A stretch of 64,000 bases of DNA from Mesorhizobium comanense (GCF_005503535.1 NZ_SCNN01000020.1:1-64000), one strand, 5' to 3'; positions 1 through 8,699 are shown, counted from the first letter of the stretch. Numbers and translations: made by a program. The notes: generated by a model not told the origin, from the letters alone.

Positions 1-3000
1 ATATGTTGGGAGGCGGGTTCGCCGCCTTGGCGGCGCTCCCGCAGCTGTTCGATGACCGCGTAGAAGACCGGCACGAACACCAGCGACAGGATGGTCGCGG
101 CGACCATGCCGCCAAACACGGTGGTGCCGATCGACTGGCGGCTGGCGGCGCCAGCGCCGGTGGCGAACATCAGCGGCAGCACGCCCAGGATGAAGGCGAA
201 AGCCGTCATCAGGATCGGGCGCAGTCTAAGCCGCGCGGCCTCCATTGACGCCTCGATGATGCTGAGGCCTTCCTCGCGCCGTCGCCTTGCGAACTCGACG
301 ATCAGGATCGCGTTCTTGGCCGCCAGGCCGATCAGCATGACGAAGCCGATCTGCGAGTAGACGTCGATCTGCATGCCGCGCGCCCAGAGTGCCGCGAACG
401 CGCCGAACAGAGCGAGCGGCACGGCGAGCAGCACCATGAACGGCATGGCCCAGCTCTCATATTGCGCCGCCAGGATCAGGAAGACGAAGACGATGGCCAG
501 CGCAAAGACCACCGACGCGATCGATCCCGCCTTGAGTTCCTGGAAGGTGATGCCGGTCCATTCGAAGCCGAAATCCCTGGGCAGGGCGGTGGCGGCGGCC
601 CGTTCCATGGCGGCGACCGCCTGGCCCGACGAGAAGCCCGGAGCGGCACCGCCATTGATGGTGGCCGAGGCGTTGTTGTTATAGTGCGGCACCGTTTCGG
701 GACCGACGAACGGCACCAGCTTTCCCAGCGTCGAGAGCGGCACCATGCCGCCCGAGGCGTTGCGCACATAGAGCCGCGAGATGTCGGCCGCACCCGCACG
801 CGCGTCCTTGTCGGCCTGGATGGTCACGCGGAACGTGCGGCCGAACAGGTTGAAGTCGTTCACGTAGAGCGAGCCGAGATAGATCTGCAGCGTGTTGAAG
901 ACGTCGGGCAGATTGAGCCCTAGCAGCTTCGCCTTGGCCCGGTCGAGGTCGTAGTTGAACTGCGGCGTCGAGGTCGAGAATGGCGAGAACAGTTGCTGCG
1001 GATTGATCTCCGGCTGCTTGCGTGCCTCGGCGATCACGGCTTGCGTGGCGTCGTTGAGAGCGGTGCTGCCGCGGCCGGTGAGATCCTCGACCACGAATTC
1101 GAAGCCGCCCGTGGTGCCGATGCCGGGGATGGAAGGCGGATCGAAGGAAAGCGCGAAGGCTTCCGGAATCTGCATCAGCTTGCCGCGCACGTCCGAGACC
1201 AGCTTCGATGCGCTCTGGTCTGGCCCGCGCTCTTCCCAGGGCTTGAGAATGGCGAATTCGACCGCCGAGTTCGATTGCGCCGCACTGGTCAGGAAGTTCA
1301 GGCCGCTGATCGAGCCGACAATGTCGACGCCGGGCGTCGCCTGCAGGATGTCTCGCGCCTTCTGCGCCACCGCGTCGGTGCGCTCCAGCGAGGCGCCGTC
1401 GGGTAGCTGGATCACGACGAAGAAATAGCCTTGGTCCTCGACCGGGAGGAAGGTCGAGGGCAATTTCTGCCAGACGAAATAGGTGGCGACCAGCCCGGCC
1501 GCGAACAGGCCGAGCATGATCCAGCGCAAGCGGATGAGGAAGCGCACGCCATGGGCGTAGGCATGCGACAGTCTGTCGAAGCCCGTGTTGAACCAGCGGA
1601 ACAGCACGAACTGCTCGCCATGGCGATGGCGCAGGAAGGCGGCGCTGAGCGCCGGGCTCAGCGTCAGCGAGTTGAAGGCCGAGATGCCGACCGAGATCGC
1701 CACCGTCAGCGCGAACTGATTGTAGAGCCGTCCCGACACGCCGGGAATGAAGGCGACCGGGATGAACACCGCCATCAGCACGGCCGTAGTGGCGATGATC
1801 GGGCCGGTGACCTCGGCCATGGCCGCCTTGGTCGCCGCGAGCGGTTTCAGCCCGGCTTCGAGCTGTCGCTCGACATTCTCGACCACCACGATCGCGTCGT
1901 CGACGACGAGGCCGATCGCCAGCACCATGCCGAGCAAAGAGAGCATGTTGAGCGAGAAGCCCATCATCTCCATGACGACGAGCGTCGCCACCAGCGACAC
2001 CGGAATGGCGATGGTCGGGATGATGGTCGTGCGCCAGCTCTGCAGGAAGATGAACACCACGGCGACGACCAGCACCAGGGCTTCGCCGAGCGTGATCAGC
2101 ACGTCGTGCATCGACGCCGAGACGAAGCGCGTCGTGTCGTAGTGCATGGCGTAGGACACGCCCTTGGGGAAGCGCGTGGACAGTTCCTGCATCTTGTCCT
2201 TCACGCGCTGCTGGAGGTCGAGCGCGTTGGACCCGGGCATCTGGTATACGGCCAGCACCACGGTCGGGTCCTTGCCGAAGAAGGCGGAGGACGAATATTG
2301 CAGCGCGCCGAGTTCGATGCGCGCGACGTCGCGCAGTTTGACCAGCGAGCCGGTCGCCGTGTTGGCGCGAACGACGATGTCGCCGAATTCCTTCGGATCG
2401 CTGAGGCGGCCGACGGCGTTGACCTGCATCTCGAAGGCGGTGCCGGCCGGCGCCGGCGACTGGCCGATCTTGCCGGCCGCGACCTGGACGTTCTGCTCGG
2501 CGATGGCGTTCTGCACGTCGACGGCGGTGATGCCGAGATTGGCGAGCTTGTCCGGGTCGAGCCAGACGCGCATCGAATAGCGCCGCTCGCCGAAGATCTG
2601 CACGTCGCCGACGCCCTGCAGCCGCTTCAGCGGATCGACGACCTGGAGATAGGCGAGATTGGAAAGCGCCACCGGATCGACGGAATTGTCGGGCGAGGTG
2701 AGATTGACGATCAGGACGAAGTTCGGGTTCTGCTTCTTGATCGTCACGCCGCCCTGGTTGACGATCGCCGGCAGCGAGGAGGCCGCTTGGCTGACGCGAT
2801 TCTGCACGTCGACGGCGGCGGTGCTCAGGGAATAGCCGACATCGAAGGTGATGGTGATGGTCGAGGAGCCGTCATTGGAGCTCGTCGACGACATGTAGGT
2901 CATGCCCTGCACGCCGTTGATCTGCTGCTCGAGCGGCGTCGTCACCGTGTCCGCCACCACCTGCGCGCTGGCGCCCGGATAGTGGGCGCTGACCACGACC

Positions 3001-3134
3001 TGGGGCGGCGTGATGTCGGGAAACTGCGATACCGGCAGCAGGAAATAACAAATCGTACCGGCGAGCACCATGATGATGGCGATCGCCGAGGCGAAGATCG
3101 GACGGTGGATGAAGAAGTTTACCACGACACGCAT
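1..3134 (-). CDS. RND multidrug efflux permease (AcrB/MexB type), 3' end cut by window edge
   Basis: Inner-membrane proton-driven pump subunit of a tripartite drug efflux system (HAE1 family). From the ATG at 3134 the frame stays open for 1044 codons to the window edge. The family is about 1040-1060 aa, so at most a few C-terminal residues are missing. Visible signatures are the N-terminal helix (FFIHRPIFASAIAII), the TM4 motif GLVVDDAIVVVENVER with the two proton-relay aspartates, and the TM10 motif IGLAAKNAILIVEFA with the conserved lysine. The two halves show the usual internal duplication. The start overlaps the end of a small upstream gene by 16 bases, so the two are probably translated together. 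No membrane-fusion subunit lies on the upstream side; it may be beyond the window edge or elsewhere. Confidence 0.93.
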   Translation of the reverse strand, partial: MRVVVNFFIHRPIFASAIAIIMVLAGTICYFLLPVSQFPDITPPQVVVSAHYPGASAQVVADTVTTPLEQQINGVQGMTYMSSTSSNDGSSTITITFDVGYSLSTAAVDVQNRVSQAASSLPAIVNQGGVTIKKQNPNFVLIVNLTSPDNSVDPVALSNLAYLQVVDPLKRLQGVGDVQIFGERRYSMRVWLDPDKLANLGITAVDVQNAIAEQNVQVAAGKIGQSPAPAGTAFEMQVNAVGRLSDPKEFGDIVVRANTATGSLVKLRDVARIELGALQYSSSAFFGKDPTVVLAVYQMPGSNALDLQQRVKDKMQELSTRFPKGVSYAMHYDTTRFVSASMHDVLITLGEALVLVVAVVFIFLQSWRTTIIPTIAIPVSLVATLVVMEMMGFSLNMLSLLGMVLAIGLVVDDAIVVVENVERQLEAGLKPLAATKAAMAEVTGPIIATTAVLMAVFIPVAFIPGVSGRLYNQFALTVAISVGISAFNSLTLSPALSAAFLRHRHGEQFVLFRWFNTGFDRLSHAYAHGVRFLIRLRWIMLGLFAAGLVATYFVWQKLPSTFLPVEDQGYFFVVIQLPDGASLERTDAVAQKARDILQATPGVDIVGSISGLNFLTSAAQSNSAVEFAILKPWEERGPDQSASKLVSDVRGKLMQIPEAFALSFDPPSIPGIGTTGGFEFVVEDLTGRGSTALNDATQAVIAEARKQPEINPQQLFSPFSTSTPQFNYDLDRAKAKLLGLNLPDVFNTLQIYLGSLYVNDFNLFGRTFRVTIQADKDARAGAADISRLYVRNASGGMVPLSTLGKLVPFVGPETVPHYNNNASATINGGAAPGFSSGQAVAAMERAAATALPRDFGFEWTGITFQELKAGSIASVVFALAIVFVFLILAAQYESWAMPFMVLLAVPLALFGAFAALWARGMQIDVYSQIGFVMLIGLAAKNAILIVEFARRRREEGLSIIEASMEAARLRLRPILMTAFAFILGVLPLMFATGAGAASRQSIGTTVFGGMVAATILSLVFVPVFYAVIEQLRERRQGGEPASQH

Positions 3135-3370
3135 GCCTCGCCGGCTGCTCTTGCCCGCCCGAAGGCGCTGGCAAGCCTGGACAATTGGCCGTGCCCGTCA
3201 CGGGATTGCTCCCGTGACCGCAGCAGCGGCACCTCGCGCCCTTGCTCTTCGGCAAGCGAGCGAAGCATGGTCTCGAAGGCGCGGGGGTCGACCCCGTCTG
3301 CCTTCATGACCAGCCGGATCATCGGATCCCGGATGGCCTCATCTATGGTAAGATCGCGGCGCTGTGGCAT
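3119..3370 (-). CDS. Small conserved-looking protein overlapping the RND gene start
   Basis: 83-residue soluble protein of unknown function. It starts with MPQRRDLTIDEAIRDPMIRL and carries a short helical block (DGVDPRAFETMLRSLAEEQ), followed by a basic, probably disordered tail. An AGGGAG ribosome-binding site lies about 9 bases before the ATG. The stop (TAA at 3119-3121) is inside the first codons of the RND permease, which suggests translational coupling. It may be a dedicated accessory or just a small neighbour. I do not recognise a characterised family. Confidence 0.6.
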   Translation of the reverse strand: MPQRRDLTIDEAIRDPMIRLVMKADGVDPRAFETMLRSLAEEQGREVPLLRSREQSRDGHGQLSRLASAFGRARAAGEACVSW

Positions 3371-3522
3371 TGGCCGGCTCCCTGTCTGTCGATTCGCAGC
3401 CCATGCTCGCGAACCGTTTTCATCTCTTCACCGGCCGAGGCCGCATGATTGGCAGTTTTTCCACCCGTCTCGATCTGGCAGGACCAGTTCACGGCCTTGT
3501 TATTGACGACGGATGATATAGG

Positions 3523-3540
3523 TGTTACCAGTAAGTAACA
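3523..3540. promoter_or_regulatory. TetR-type operator, copy 1 (TGTTAC-N6-GTAACA)
   Basis: Perfect palindrome with 6-base arms and a 6-base centre. A second near-identical site begins 25 bases further on. Both lie between the divergent TetR gene and the RND gene pair, the classic place for a repressor of its own gene and an efflux pump. Confidence 0.7.
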
Positions 3541-3547
3541 TTCTGGA

Positions 3548-3565
3548 AGTTACAGACCGGTAACA
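3548..3565. promoter_or_regulatory. TetR-type operator, copy 2 (AGTTAC-N6-GTAACA)
   Basis: Same layout as the site at 3523-3540 with one arm base changed (A for T at the first position). It ends about 48 bases before the TetR coding region. The outer arms of the two sites also form a 9-base inverted repeat (GGTGTTACC at 3521-3529, GGTAACACC at 3559-3567). Confidence 0.7.
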
Positions 3566-3615
3566 CCCTAGTCAAGAGGTGGCCGAGGGTTTTTTGGAAA
3601 CGAAAGGAGATCATG

Positions 3616-4206
3616 ATGACAGACGGCGTCGTGGAGCGCTCTCGTCCCCGGGATCGGATCCTGGAGACTGCGCGCGACATGTTCCACAAGCACGGCATCA
3701 AGGGCGTCGGTGTCGATGCCATCACCGAAGCCGCTGGCACGAACAAGATGACGCTCTATCGTCACTTCGAATCCAAGGACGATCTGATAATCGAGTGCCT
3801 GCGTGCCAATGCCGCCAAGGCCGGCGCGATGTGGGACACTTTCGAGACCGAATTTCCCGGCGACAAGCTCGCGCAGCTTCACGCCTGGGTTCGCAAGGCG
3901 GCTGCCATGCTCAACACCGACGGCCGCGGCTGCGACATGGCCAATGCCGCCGCCGAGCTGACCGAGCCTGACCATCCGGCGAGGCTGGTGATCAAGGAAC
4001 TCAAGGAGGCTCAGCGCGAGCGGCTGGTTGGACTCTGCCGGGATGCCGGCATCGGACAGGCCGAGTTGCTCGCGGATACGCTGTCGCTGCTGTTCGAGGG
4101 CGCGCGCGTCAGCGTGCAGACCGTCGGCGCCGAAGGCCCCAGCACGCAGTTCGTGCGCATGGCCGAAGGATTGATCGTCTCCTTCCGGGGTGCCGCGGCC
4201 GGTTGA
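3616..4206 (+). CDS. TetR/AcrR family transcriptional repressor
   Basis: DNA-binding repressor of about 196 aa, the usual TetR length. The N-terminal helix-turn-helix is clear (about residues 15-60: ILETARDMFHKHG, then AITEAAGTNKMTLYRHFESK). The remainder is an all-helical ligand-binding domain. It is divergent from the RND pump genes, and two TGTTAC-N6-GTAACA palindromes sit just upstream, so it probably represses itself and the pump until a drug-like ligand binds. GGAG at 3606-3609 favours the second ATG (3616) over the first (3613). Confidence 0.9.
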   Translation: MTDGVVERSRPRDRILETARDMFHKHGIKGVGVDAITEAAGTNKMTLYRHFESKDDLIIECLRANAAKAGAMWDTFETEFPGDKLAQLHAWVRKAAAMLNTDGRGCDMANAAAELTEPDHPARLVIKELKEAQRERLVGLCRDAGIGQAELLADTLSLLFEGARVSVQTVGAEGPSTQFVRMAEGLIVSFRGAAAG

Positions 4207-4361
4207 ATTTCGCCGCGGCTGTTTGCGGACGGCCAGCCATCTGGGCGAGGCAGGTGCACGATTGTTGCGCGCCGCAAATACCGCAATCCGATGCGACGTC
4301 TGATGCGCTTCCGGCGGGTAGCGGCTTCGCGCTTTTCCGTGGAATTGCTTCTGGCTGAACG

Positions 4362-4480
4362 AAAAAAGCCCGCTGCCGGGAGGAGGTGGCAGCGGGCTCG
4401 ATTTCGAATGTGGCGCGGGAGGAGGTGCACCCCATTCAGGGCCGGCATCGCATCTGGGAGGAGTAGATGGCCGACAAGGA
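4362..4480 (-). ncRNA. Predicted small RNA with three CUCCUCCC hairpin loops (cuckoo/CcsR-like)
   Basis: On the minus strand three stem-loops follow each other, each with an anti-Shine-Dalgarno loop. Hairpin 1 (4441-4475) has a GUCGGC/GCCGGC lower stem, a 4-base bulge, a CAUCU/AGAUG upper stem and loop ACUCCUCCC. Hairpin 2 (4406-4437) has a 10-pair stem with one mismatch and loop ACCUCCUCCC. Hairpin 3 (4367-4398) has a perfect 11-bp stem (AGCCCGCUGCC), loop ACCUCCUCCC and a U-run at 4362-4367, so it is also the terminator. A weak promoter (TTGCCG-N17-TAGTTT) ends near 4485. Alternatively the RNA is processed from the 3' end of the lacI-type transcript that stops at 4577. Small RNAs with CCUCCUCCC loops are known in alphaproteobacteria as cuckoo RNAs and as CcsR of Rhodobacter. 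Family membership here is my inference from structure. Confidence 0.75.
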
Positions 4481-4576
4481 CAAACTACGGATTGCCCAAC
4501 GATTCGGCAACGATGAATTGTGCATAGCAGCTGTGCAGATTTGCCGTGTCGCCATGGAAACCCTTGAGATACGGGC

Positions 4577-5599
4577 TCACTGTACCGGTACGTTTTCCCT
4601 GAAGATCAATCGCGGCTCGATGAACTTGCGCGTCAGATAGGGCGCCGACGAGGCGATCGAGCCGAGCAGTTGGATGACCGACTGCTCGGCGATCAGCCTG
4701 GCGTTTTGGTCGATGACGACATCGGCGAGGTCGTCGACGAGATAGCCGCGCGTTTCCCTTGTCAGATCATGGCAGATGAACACCGGCTTGCGGTTGGGCC
4801 GGGCTTCCCGGATCGCCTTGGCGACGCCGGAGCGCCCGGCGCCGACGCAATAGATGCCGAGCAGTTCCGGTTCGTTGCGCAGCGCCTTCATGGTTTCGGC
4901 ATAGCTGGCGTCGGGCTCGTCGTTGATCTCGACGGCGCTGCTGACGGTGAGGTTGGGAAACTCCTCGCCGAGCACGGAACGGAAGCCCATCTCGCGCTCC
5001 TCGTGGCCGCGGTACGAGCGGGAGCCGACGACCATTGCCAGGCGCCCCTCGCGTCCGCCGAGGAAACGTCCCATCAAAAGCGCCGCCGTGCGTCCCGCCA
5101 CCCGGTTGTCGATGCCGACATAGGCCGAGCGAGGGGCGGCCGGAATGTCGGATACCAGCGTCACCAAGCGGATGCCGGCCTCGACGATGTCGCGCAGGAT
5201 GTTGCGCGTCCTGGGATGGTCGACGGCGATGACGCCGACGCCGTTGGCCCGCAACGACAGCTTTTCCACTGCCGTCTGCAGCGCGTTCGGCGAGATGCCG
5301 GCGAGGTTGTGGATCCGGCAGGATGCCACCAGCGGCAGGCGCGATGCATAGTCTTCGATGTGCCTGGCCAGATCCTGCATGAAGGCGTTGCTGCCGATCG
5401 GCAGGAAGAATTCGAGATTTGCCGGCTTGGAGGGAAGCGTCACCTGGTCGGCGACCGGCAGATAGCCGAGCTGCTTGGCGGCTTCCAGCACGCGCTGCCG
5501 GTTGGCGGCGCTGGCGCCCGGCCGGTTGTTGAGCACCCTGTCGACCGTGGCGGTCGACAGCCCGCAATTTCTGGCGATGTCGGAGACGGTGGCCTTCAT
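4577..5599 (-). CDS. LacI-family transcriptional regulator
   Basis: 340-residue sugar-responsive regulator, normal LacI length. The N-terminal helix-turn-helix (VSDIARNCGLSTATVDRVLN) with its hinge helix is followed by a periplasmic-binding-protein-like sensor domain from about residue 60. It is the last gene of a minus-strand cluster behind the ATPase, permease and binding protein of a sugar ABC transporter, 136 bases after the ATPase gene, so it likely controls that transporter with the transported sugar as effector. The leader holds repeated TGATGTGA units (5641-5648, 5653-5660). The CUCCUCCC small RNA lies immediately downstream. Confidence 0.9.
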   Translation of the reverse strand: MKATVSDIARNCGLSTATVDRVLNNRPGASAANRQRVLEAAKQLGYLPVADQVTLPSKPANLEFFLPIGSNAFMQDLARHIEDYASRLPLVASCRIHNLAGISPNALQTAVEKLSLRANGVGVIAVDHPRTRNILRDIVEAGIRLVTLVSDIPAAPRSAYVGIDNRVAGRTAALLMGRFLGGREGRLAMVVGSRSYRGHEEREMGFRSVLGEEFPNLTVSSAVEINDEPDASYAETMKALRNEPELLGIYCVGAGRSGVAKAIREARPNRKPVFICHDLTRETRGYLVDDLADVVIDQNARLIAEQSVIQLLGSIASSAPYLTRKFIEPRLIFRENVPVQ

Positions 5600-5735
5600 G
5601 CCGCGACCCTATCCGTCGACGCGATGGCACGCCACACAAGTGATGTGACAGGTGATGTGATCTGAGGGGCGGGCGATCGACACCCGTCACCGTGATGTGG
5701 ATCCGGTTGCTTCGACAAGGCGAATCCGCCCGTCC

Positions 5736-6527
5736 TCAGTGCGCCGGCTTGCCGTCGGCGACGGCGTCGCGGATTTCTTTGTCCGACATGCCGGTGATGA
5801 TCCGTTCGACTTCCGCCACGGTTGTCTTCTTCGGATCGATGTCGTCGGCGACCACCTTGCCCCGGCGCATGACGACGATGCGGTCGACCACCTGGAAGAC
5901 ATGGTGGATGTTGTGGGCGATGAAGATGCAGGAATGGCCGGAATCGCGGGCGTTGCGCACGAAGCTCAACACGCCCTGCGTCTCGGCGACGCCGAGATTG
6001 TTGGTCGGTTCGTCGAGGATGATGAGGTCGCTGTCGAAATGCATCGCGCGGGCGATCGCCACGGCCTGGCGCTCGCCGCCGGAAAGCGAGCCGATCGGCG
6101 TCGTCGGCGGGATGTTCTTGGAAATGCCGACCTCTCTCAGAAGGTCGCGGGCAACCGTGTTCATCGTCTCCTGGTCCATGCGGTTGAGGAAGCGCGGTGG
6201 CTTGATCGGCTCGCGCCCGAGAAACAGATTGCGCGCGATCGACAGTTGCGTGACCAGCGCCGAATCCTGGTAGATCGTCTCGATGCCGTGGGCGATGGCG
6301 TCGCTGGTGCTGCGCAGGCTGACCTTCTTGCCGCGGATGAAGATGTCGCCGCTGGTCAGCGGCACAGCGCCGGAAAGAACCTTGATCAGCGTCGATTTGC
6401 CGGCGCCATTGTCGCCGAGCAGGCCGACGATCTCCTTTTCGTTGACATGGAAATTGGCGTCCACCAGCGCTTGCACGCGCCCATAGGACTTGCGGATGTT
6501 CTGCATGCGGATCAATGGCTCGGCCAT
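5736..6527 (-). CDS. Sugar ABC transporter ATP-binding protein, single-domain
   Basis: 263-residue ATPase that powers sugar import at the inner membrane. Visible motifs are Walker A (GDNGAGKSTLIKVL, about residues 37-50), signature SLSGGERQAVAIARAM, Walker B DLIILDEPTNNLG and the H-loop (FIAHNIHH). It has one nucleotide-binding domain, as in FrcA-type systems, not the fused double domain of RbsA. The ATG follows the permease stop after 3 bases, so the two are co-translated. With the permease and binding protein upstream it makes a complete carbohydrate-uptake (CUT2) transporter; the sugar cannot be told from sequence. Confidence 0.92.
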   Translation of the reverse strand: MAEPLIRMQNIRKSYGRVQALVDANFHVNEKEIVGLLGDNGAGKSTLIKVLSGAVPLTSGDIFIRGKKVSLRSTSDAIAHGIETIYQDSALVTQLSIARNLFLGREPIKPPRFLNRMDQETMNTVARDLLREVGISKNIPPTTPIGSLSGGERQAVAIARAMHFDSDLIILDEPTNNLGVAETQGVLSFVRNARDSGHSCIFIAHNIHHVFQVVDRIVVMRRGKVVADDIDPKKTTVAEVERIITGMSDKEIRDAVADGKPAH

Positions 6528-6530
6528 GGT

Positions 6531-7517
6531 TCAAGTCCCTGCCTGGTGCCGGCGTTCCAGCCATGAATGCAATGCCATCATGCCAAGGATGATGGCGCCG
6601 ATGAAGATGTTGTAGGCAAGCCCCGGCACGCCGATCAGCACGATGCCGTTGCGCATCACGCGCAGGATCAGGATGCCGAGCACGGTGCCGATGATGGTGC
6701 CGCGCCCGCCCGTCAGCGCCGTGCCGCCGATCACCACCATGGCGATGACTTCGAGCTCGTAGCCGGTTCCGCTGTTTGGGTTGGCGGCCGATGTGCGCAG
6801 CGAGGAGATGACGCCGGCGAGCGAAGCCATCACCGAGGACAGGACGAACAGGCCGATCTTGACGCGGCTGACATTGACGCCCCGGGCGCGTGCCGCGAGC
6901 GGATTGCCGCCGGCCGCCTGGATCCAGTTGCCGGTGCGGCTCTGGGTCAGCACATAGCCAAGGACGATCGCGGCGCCGATGAACCAGAACAGCGAGGCAT
7001 AGACGCGGAACGGTCCGATGTAGAAATCGCCGACCAAGAGGTTCGCCAGCCAGCTGCCTTCGGCGCTCCAGGTGCGCTGCGGAAAGCCGTCGGTGATGAA
7101 CAGGGCGGTGCCGCGTACCACCAGCAGCATGCCGAGCGTGACCAGGAAGGATGGGATCTTCAGCTGGGTCACGAACCAGCCATTGACCAGCCCGACGATC
7201 GCCGCGACCAGCAGAGCGGCAAGCAGGCCCACCTCCAGCGAGGTGACGCCGCTGTTGTAAAGCGTCCACATCAGCACTGGCGAGAAGCCGAACAGCGAGC
7301 CGACCGAGAGGTCGAATTCGCCCGATGTCATCAGCAGCGTCATCGCCAGCGCGATCAGGCCGAGTTCGACGGTGAAGGCAAGGATGTTGGAAATGTTCTG
7401 CGGCGACAGGAAGTCGGGATTGATGCCCCAGAAGACAGCGAGCTCGACGACAAGCAGCACCAGCGGACCGAATTCCGGCCGGCCGATCAGGCGTTGGATG
7501 AAGGAACGGTTTTCCAT
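6531..7517 (-). CDS. Sugar ABC transporter permease (RbsC/FrcC type)
   Basis: About 328-residue integral membrane protein of the BPD_transp_2 family with many hydrophobic helices. Family blocks are visible: LTSGEFDLSVGSLFG near the N-terminus and AMVVIGGTALTGGRGTIIG in the second half. I chose the ATG at 7517 (MENRSFIQRLIG) because it matches the length of related permeases. A GTG at 7547 with GGAG only 3 bases away is the alternative and would add 10 residues. It lies between the binding-protein and ATPase genes of one minus-strand transporter operon. Confidence 0.9.
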   Translation of the reverse strand: MENRSFIQRLIGRPEFGPLVLLVVELAVFWGINPDFLSPQNISNILAFTVELGLIALAMTLLMTSGEFDLSVGSLFGFSPVLMWTLYNSGVTSLEVGLLAALLVAAIVGLVNGWFVTQLKIPSFLVTLGMLLVVRGTALFITDGFPQRTWSAEGSWLANLLVGDFYIGPFRVYASLFWFIGAAIVLGYVLTQSRTGNWIQAAGGNPLAARARGVNVSRVKIGLFVLSSVMASLAGVISSLRTSAANPNSGTGYELEVIAMVVIGGTALTGGRGTIIGTVLGILILRVMRNGIVLIGVPGLAYNIFIGAIILGMMALHSWLERRHQAGT

Positions 7518-7590
7518 TGAACCCGCGACATGGTTGGAGCAGGCCACGATCTCCGCCGCTTCGGCGGACTGGTCGCGGCGCGGGAAAATA

Positions 7591-7622
7591 CCTGGCGCCG
7601 CGCGATGATGCGCGGCGCCAGG
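7591..7622. other. Intercistronic stem-loop between binding-protein and permease genes
   Basis: Perfect 13-bp inverted repeat (CCTGGCGCCGCGC with its complement) and a 6-base loop, just after the binding-protein stop codon on the minus strand. It is followed by TATTTT rather than a full U-run. Such hairpins commonly protect the upstream binding-protein message and partly terminate transcription, giving more binding protein than permease. The role is inferred from position. Confidence 0.6.
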
Positions 7623-7631
7623 GATCGCGGA

Positions 7632-8567
7632 TTATTTTCCGGACAGGATCTTGTCGTAGACGCCGGCGGTGTCCTTTTCATAGAGCGCGCCGGTGATGAC
7701 GTTGAAACCCGGAGGAATGCCTGACGCCGCCATGTTGGCGAGCGACAGCGCGACGTAGCTGGTCGCCTGCGGGTCCTGCCACTGAGCGGCGTTTACATAG
7801 CCGTTCAGCACTTCCTGCGTGGTGTCGAGCGAATTGCCCCAGCCGACGACAGGGATTTCGCCAGGCTTGACGCCGACCTGGTCGAACACGCGCTTGATCG
7901 AGCCGGTGACGAGATCGCCGAGGCCGATGATCGCGTTGACCTTGCCCTTGTGAGCGGTGAGGTAGTCGACCATGCGGTTGATCACTTCTGCCTGGTCGAG
8001 CGTGGCTTCGGTGACCTCATAGGTGATGCCGAGCGGACCGAAGACGCTCTTGATGCCTTCCTCTTCCTGCACGCCATAGGTGGCGCCGGGGATTTCGACC
8101 GGCATCCAGACGAAATCACCCTTCTTCACCAAGCCCTTGTCGACCAGATACTGCGCCCAGTGCTTGCCGAAGGTGACATTGTCGCCGCCGACATAGGCGT
8201 TGAAATTGGCCTTGGGGTCGGGTGTGTTGAAGTTGATGATCGGGATGTTGGCCGCGCGGGCTTCCTTGACGATCTCGACGAGGCTGCCCGGATCCGGGCT
8301 GGTGGTGACGATGCCGTCGGCCTTGGCGGAGAGGGCGGCGCGGACCGCTTCCTGCTGCGAGGCGACGTCGCCATTGTGGAACGAGGTGTTGACGGTGTTG
8401 CCGGTATCCTTGGCCCATTGCTTGGCGCCGGCCAGGAAATAGGTCCAGACCGGGTCGGCGGGGCCGCCATGCGAAATCCAGTAGAATGTCTTGGCCTGCG
8501 CCGCCGCCGGAATGACCGTCAGCGCGACCAGCAGGCCGTAGAGCACAAGTCTTAGTCTTGTCAGCAT
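7632..8567 (-). CDS. Periplasmic sugar-binding protein of ABC transporter
   Basis: 311-residue periplasmic binding protein (Peripla_BP_4, ribose/fructose-binding class). It begins with a signal peptide (MLTRLRLVLYGLLVALTV, cleavage near AAAQA-K). Typical blocks are ADGIVTTSPDP, IPIINFNTPDP and VVGWGNSLDTTQEVLNGYV. I took the ATG at 8567 because GGGAGG lies 4-9 bases upstream and the signal peptide starts there; a longer frame upstream is not needed. It captures the sugar for the permease and ATPase encoded downstream. Confidence 0.93.
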   Translation of the reverse strand: MLTRLRLVLYGLLVALTVIPAAAQAKTFYWISHGGPADPVWTYFLAGAKQWAKDTGNTVNTSFHNGDVASQQEAVRAALSAKADGIVTTSPDPGSLVEIVKEARAANIPIINFNTPDPKANFNAYVGGDNVTFGKHWAQYLVDKGLVKKGDFVWMPVEIPGATYGVQEEEGIKSVFGPLGITYEVTEATLDQAEVINRMVDYLTAHKGKVNAIIGLGDLVTGSIKRVFDQVGVKPGEIPVVGWGNSLDTTQEVLNGYVNAAQWQDPQATSYVALSLANMAASGIPPGFNVITGALYEKDTAGVYDKILSGK

Positions 8568-8687
8568 TTGATTTCCTCCCGGTTGAAGATGATCCGTCCC
8601 TTGTTCCGGCTTCTGCCGGATGCGTCTTTTTGCCAGCGCCGCTCGGAGCCTCAAGAGCATCCCCTTTTTCGACGGTTGGCAAGCCTC

Positions 8688-8699
8688 CATCTGCAGATG
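8688..8699. promoter_or_regulatory. Candidate operator: 12-bp palindrome CATCTGCAGATG
   Basis: Perfect palindrome about 120 bases upstream of the sugar-binding protein start. It could be an operator for the LacI-type regulator of the same cluster, but no second copy was found and the match could be chance. The remaining stretch 8568-8784 shows no gene. Confidence 0.3.

Noticed and set aside
1431..3506. 691-codon plus-strand frame
   Set aside because: Antisense shadow of the RND permease; the translation is rich in Arg, His and Asp without any family motif, while the minus strand encodes a full RND protein.
5641..5701. TGATGTGA direct repeats as an operator array
   Set aside because: Three copies of a short sequence with uneven spacing and no dyad symmetry; too weak to call.
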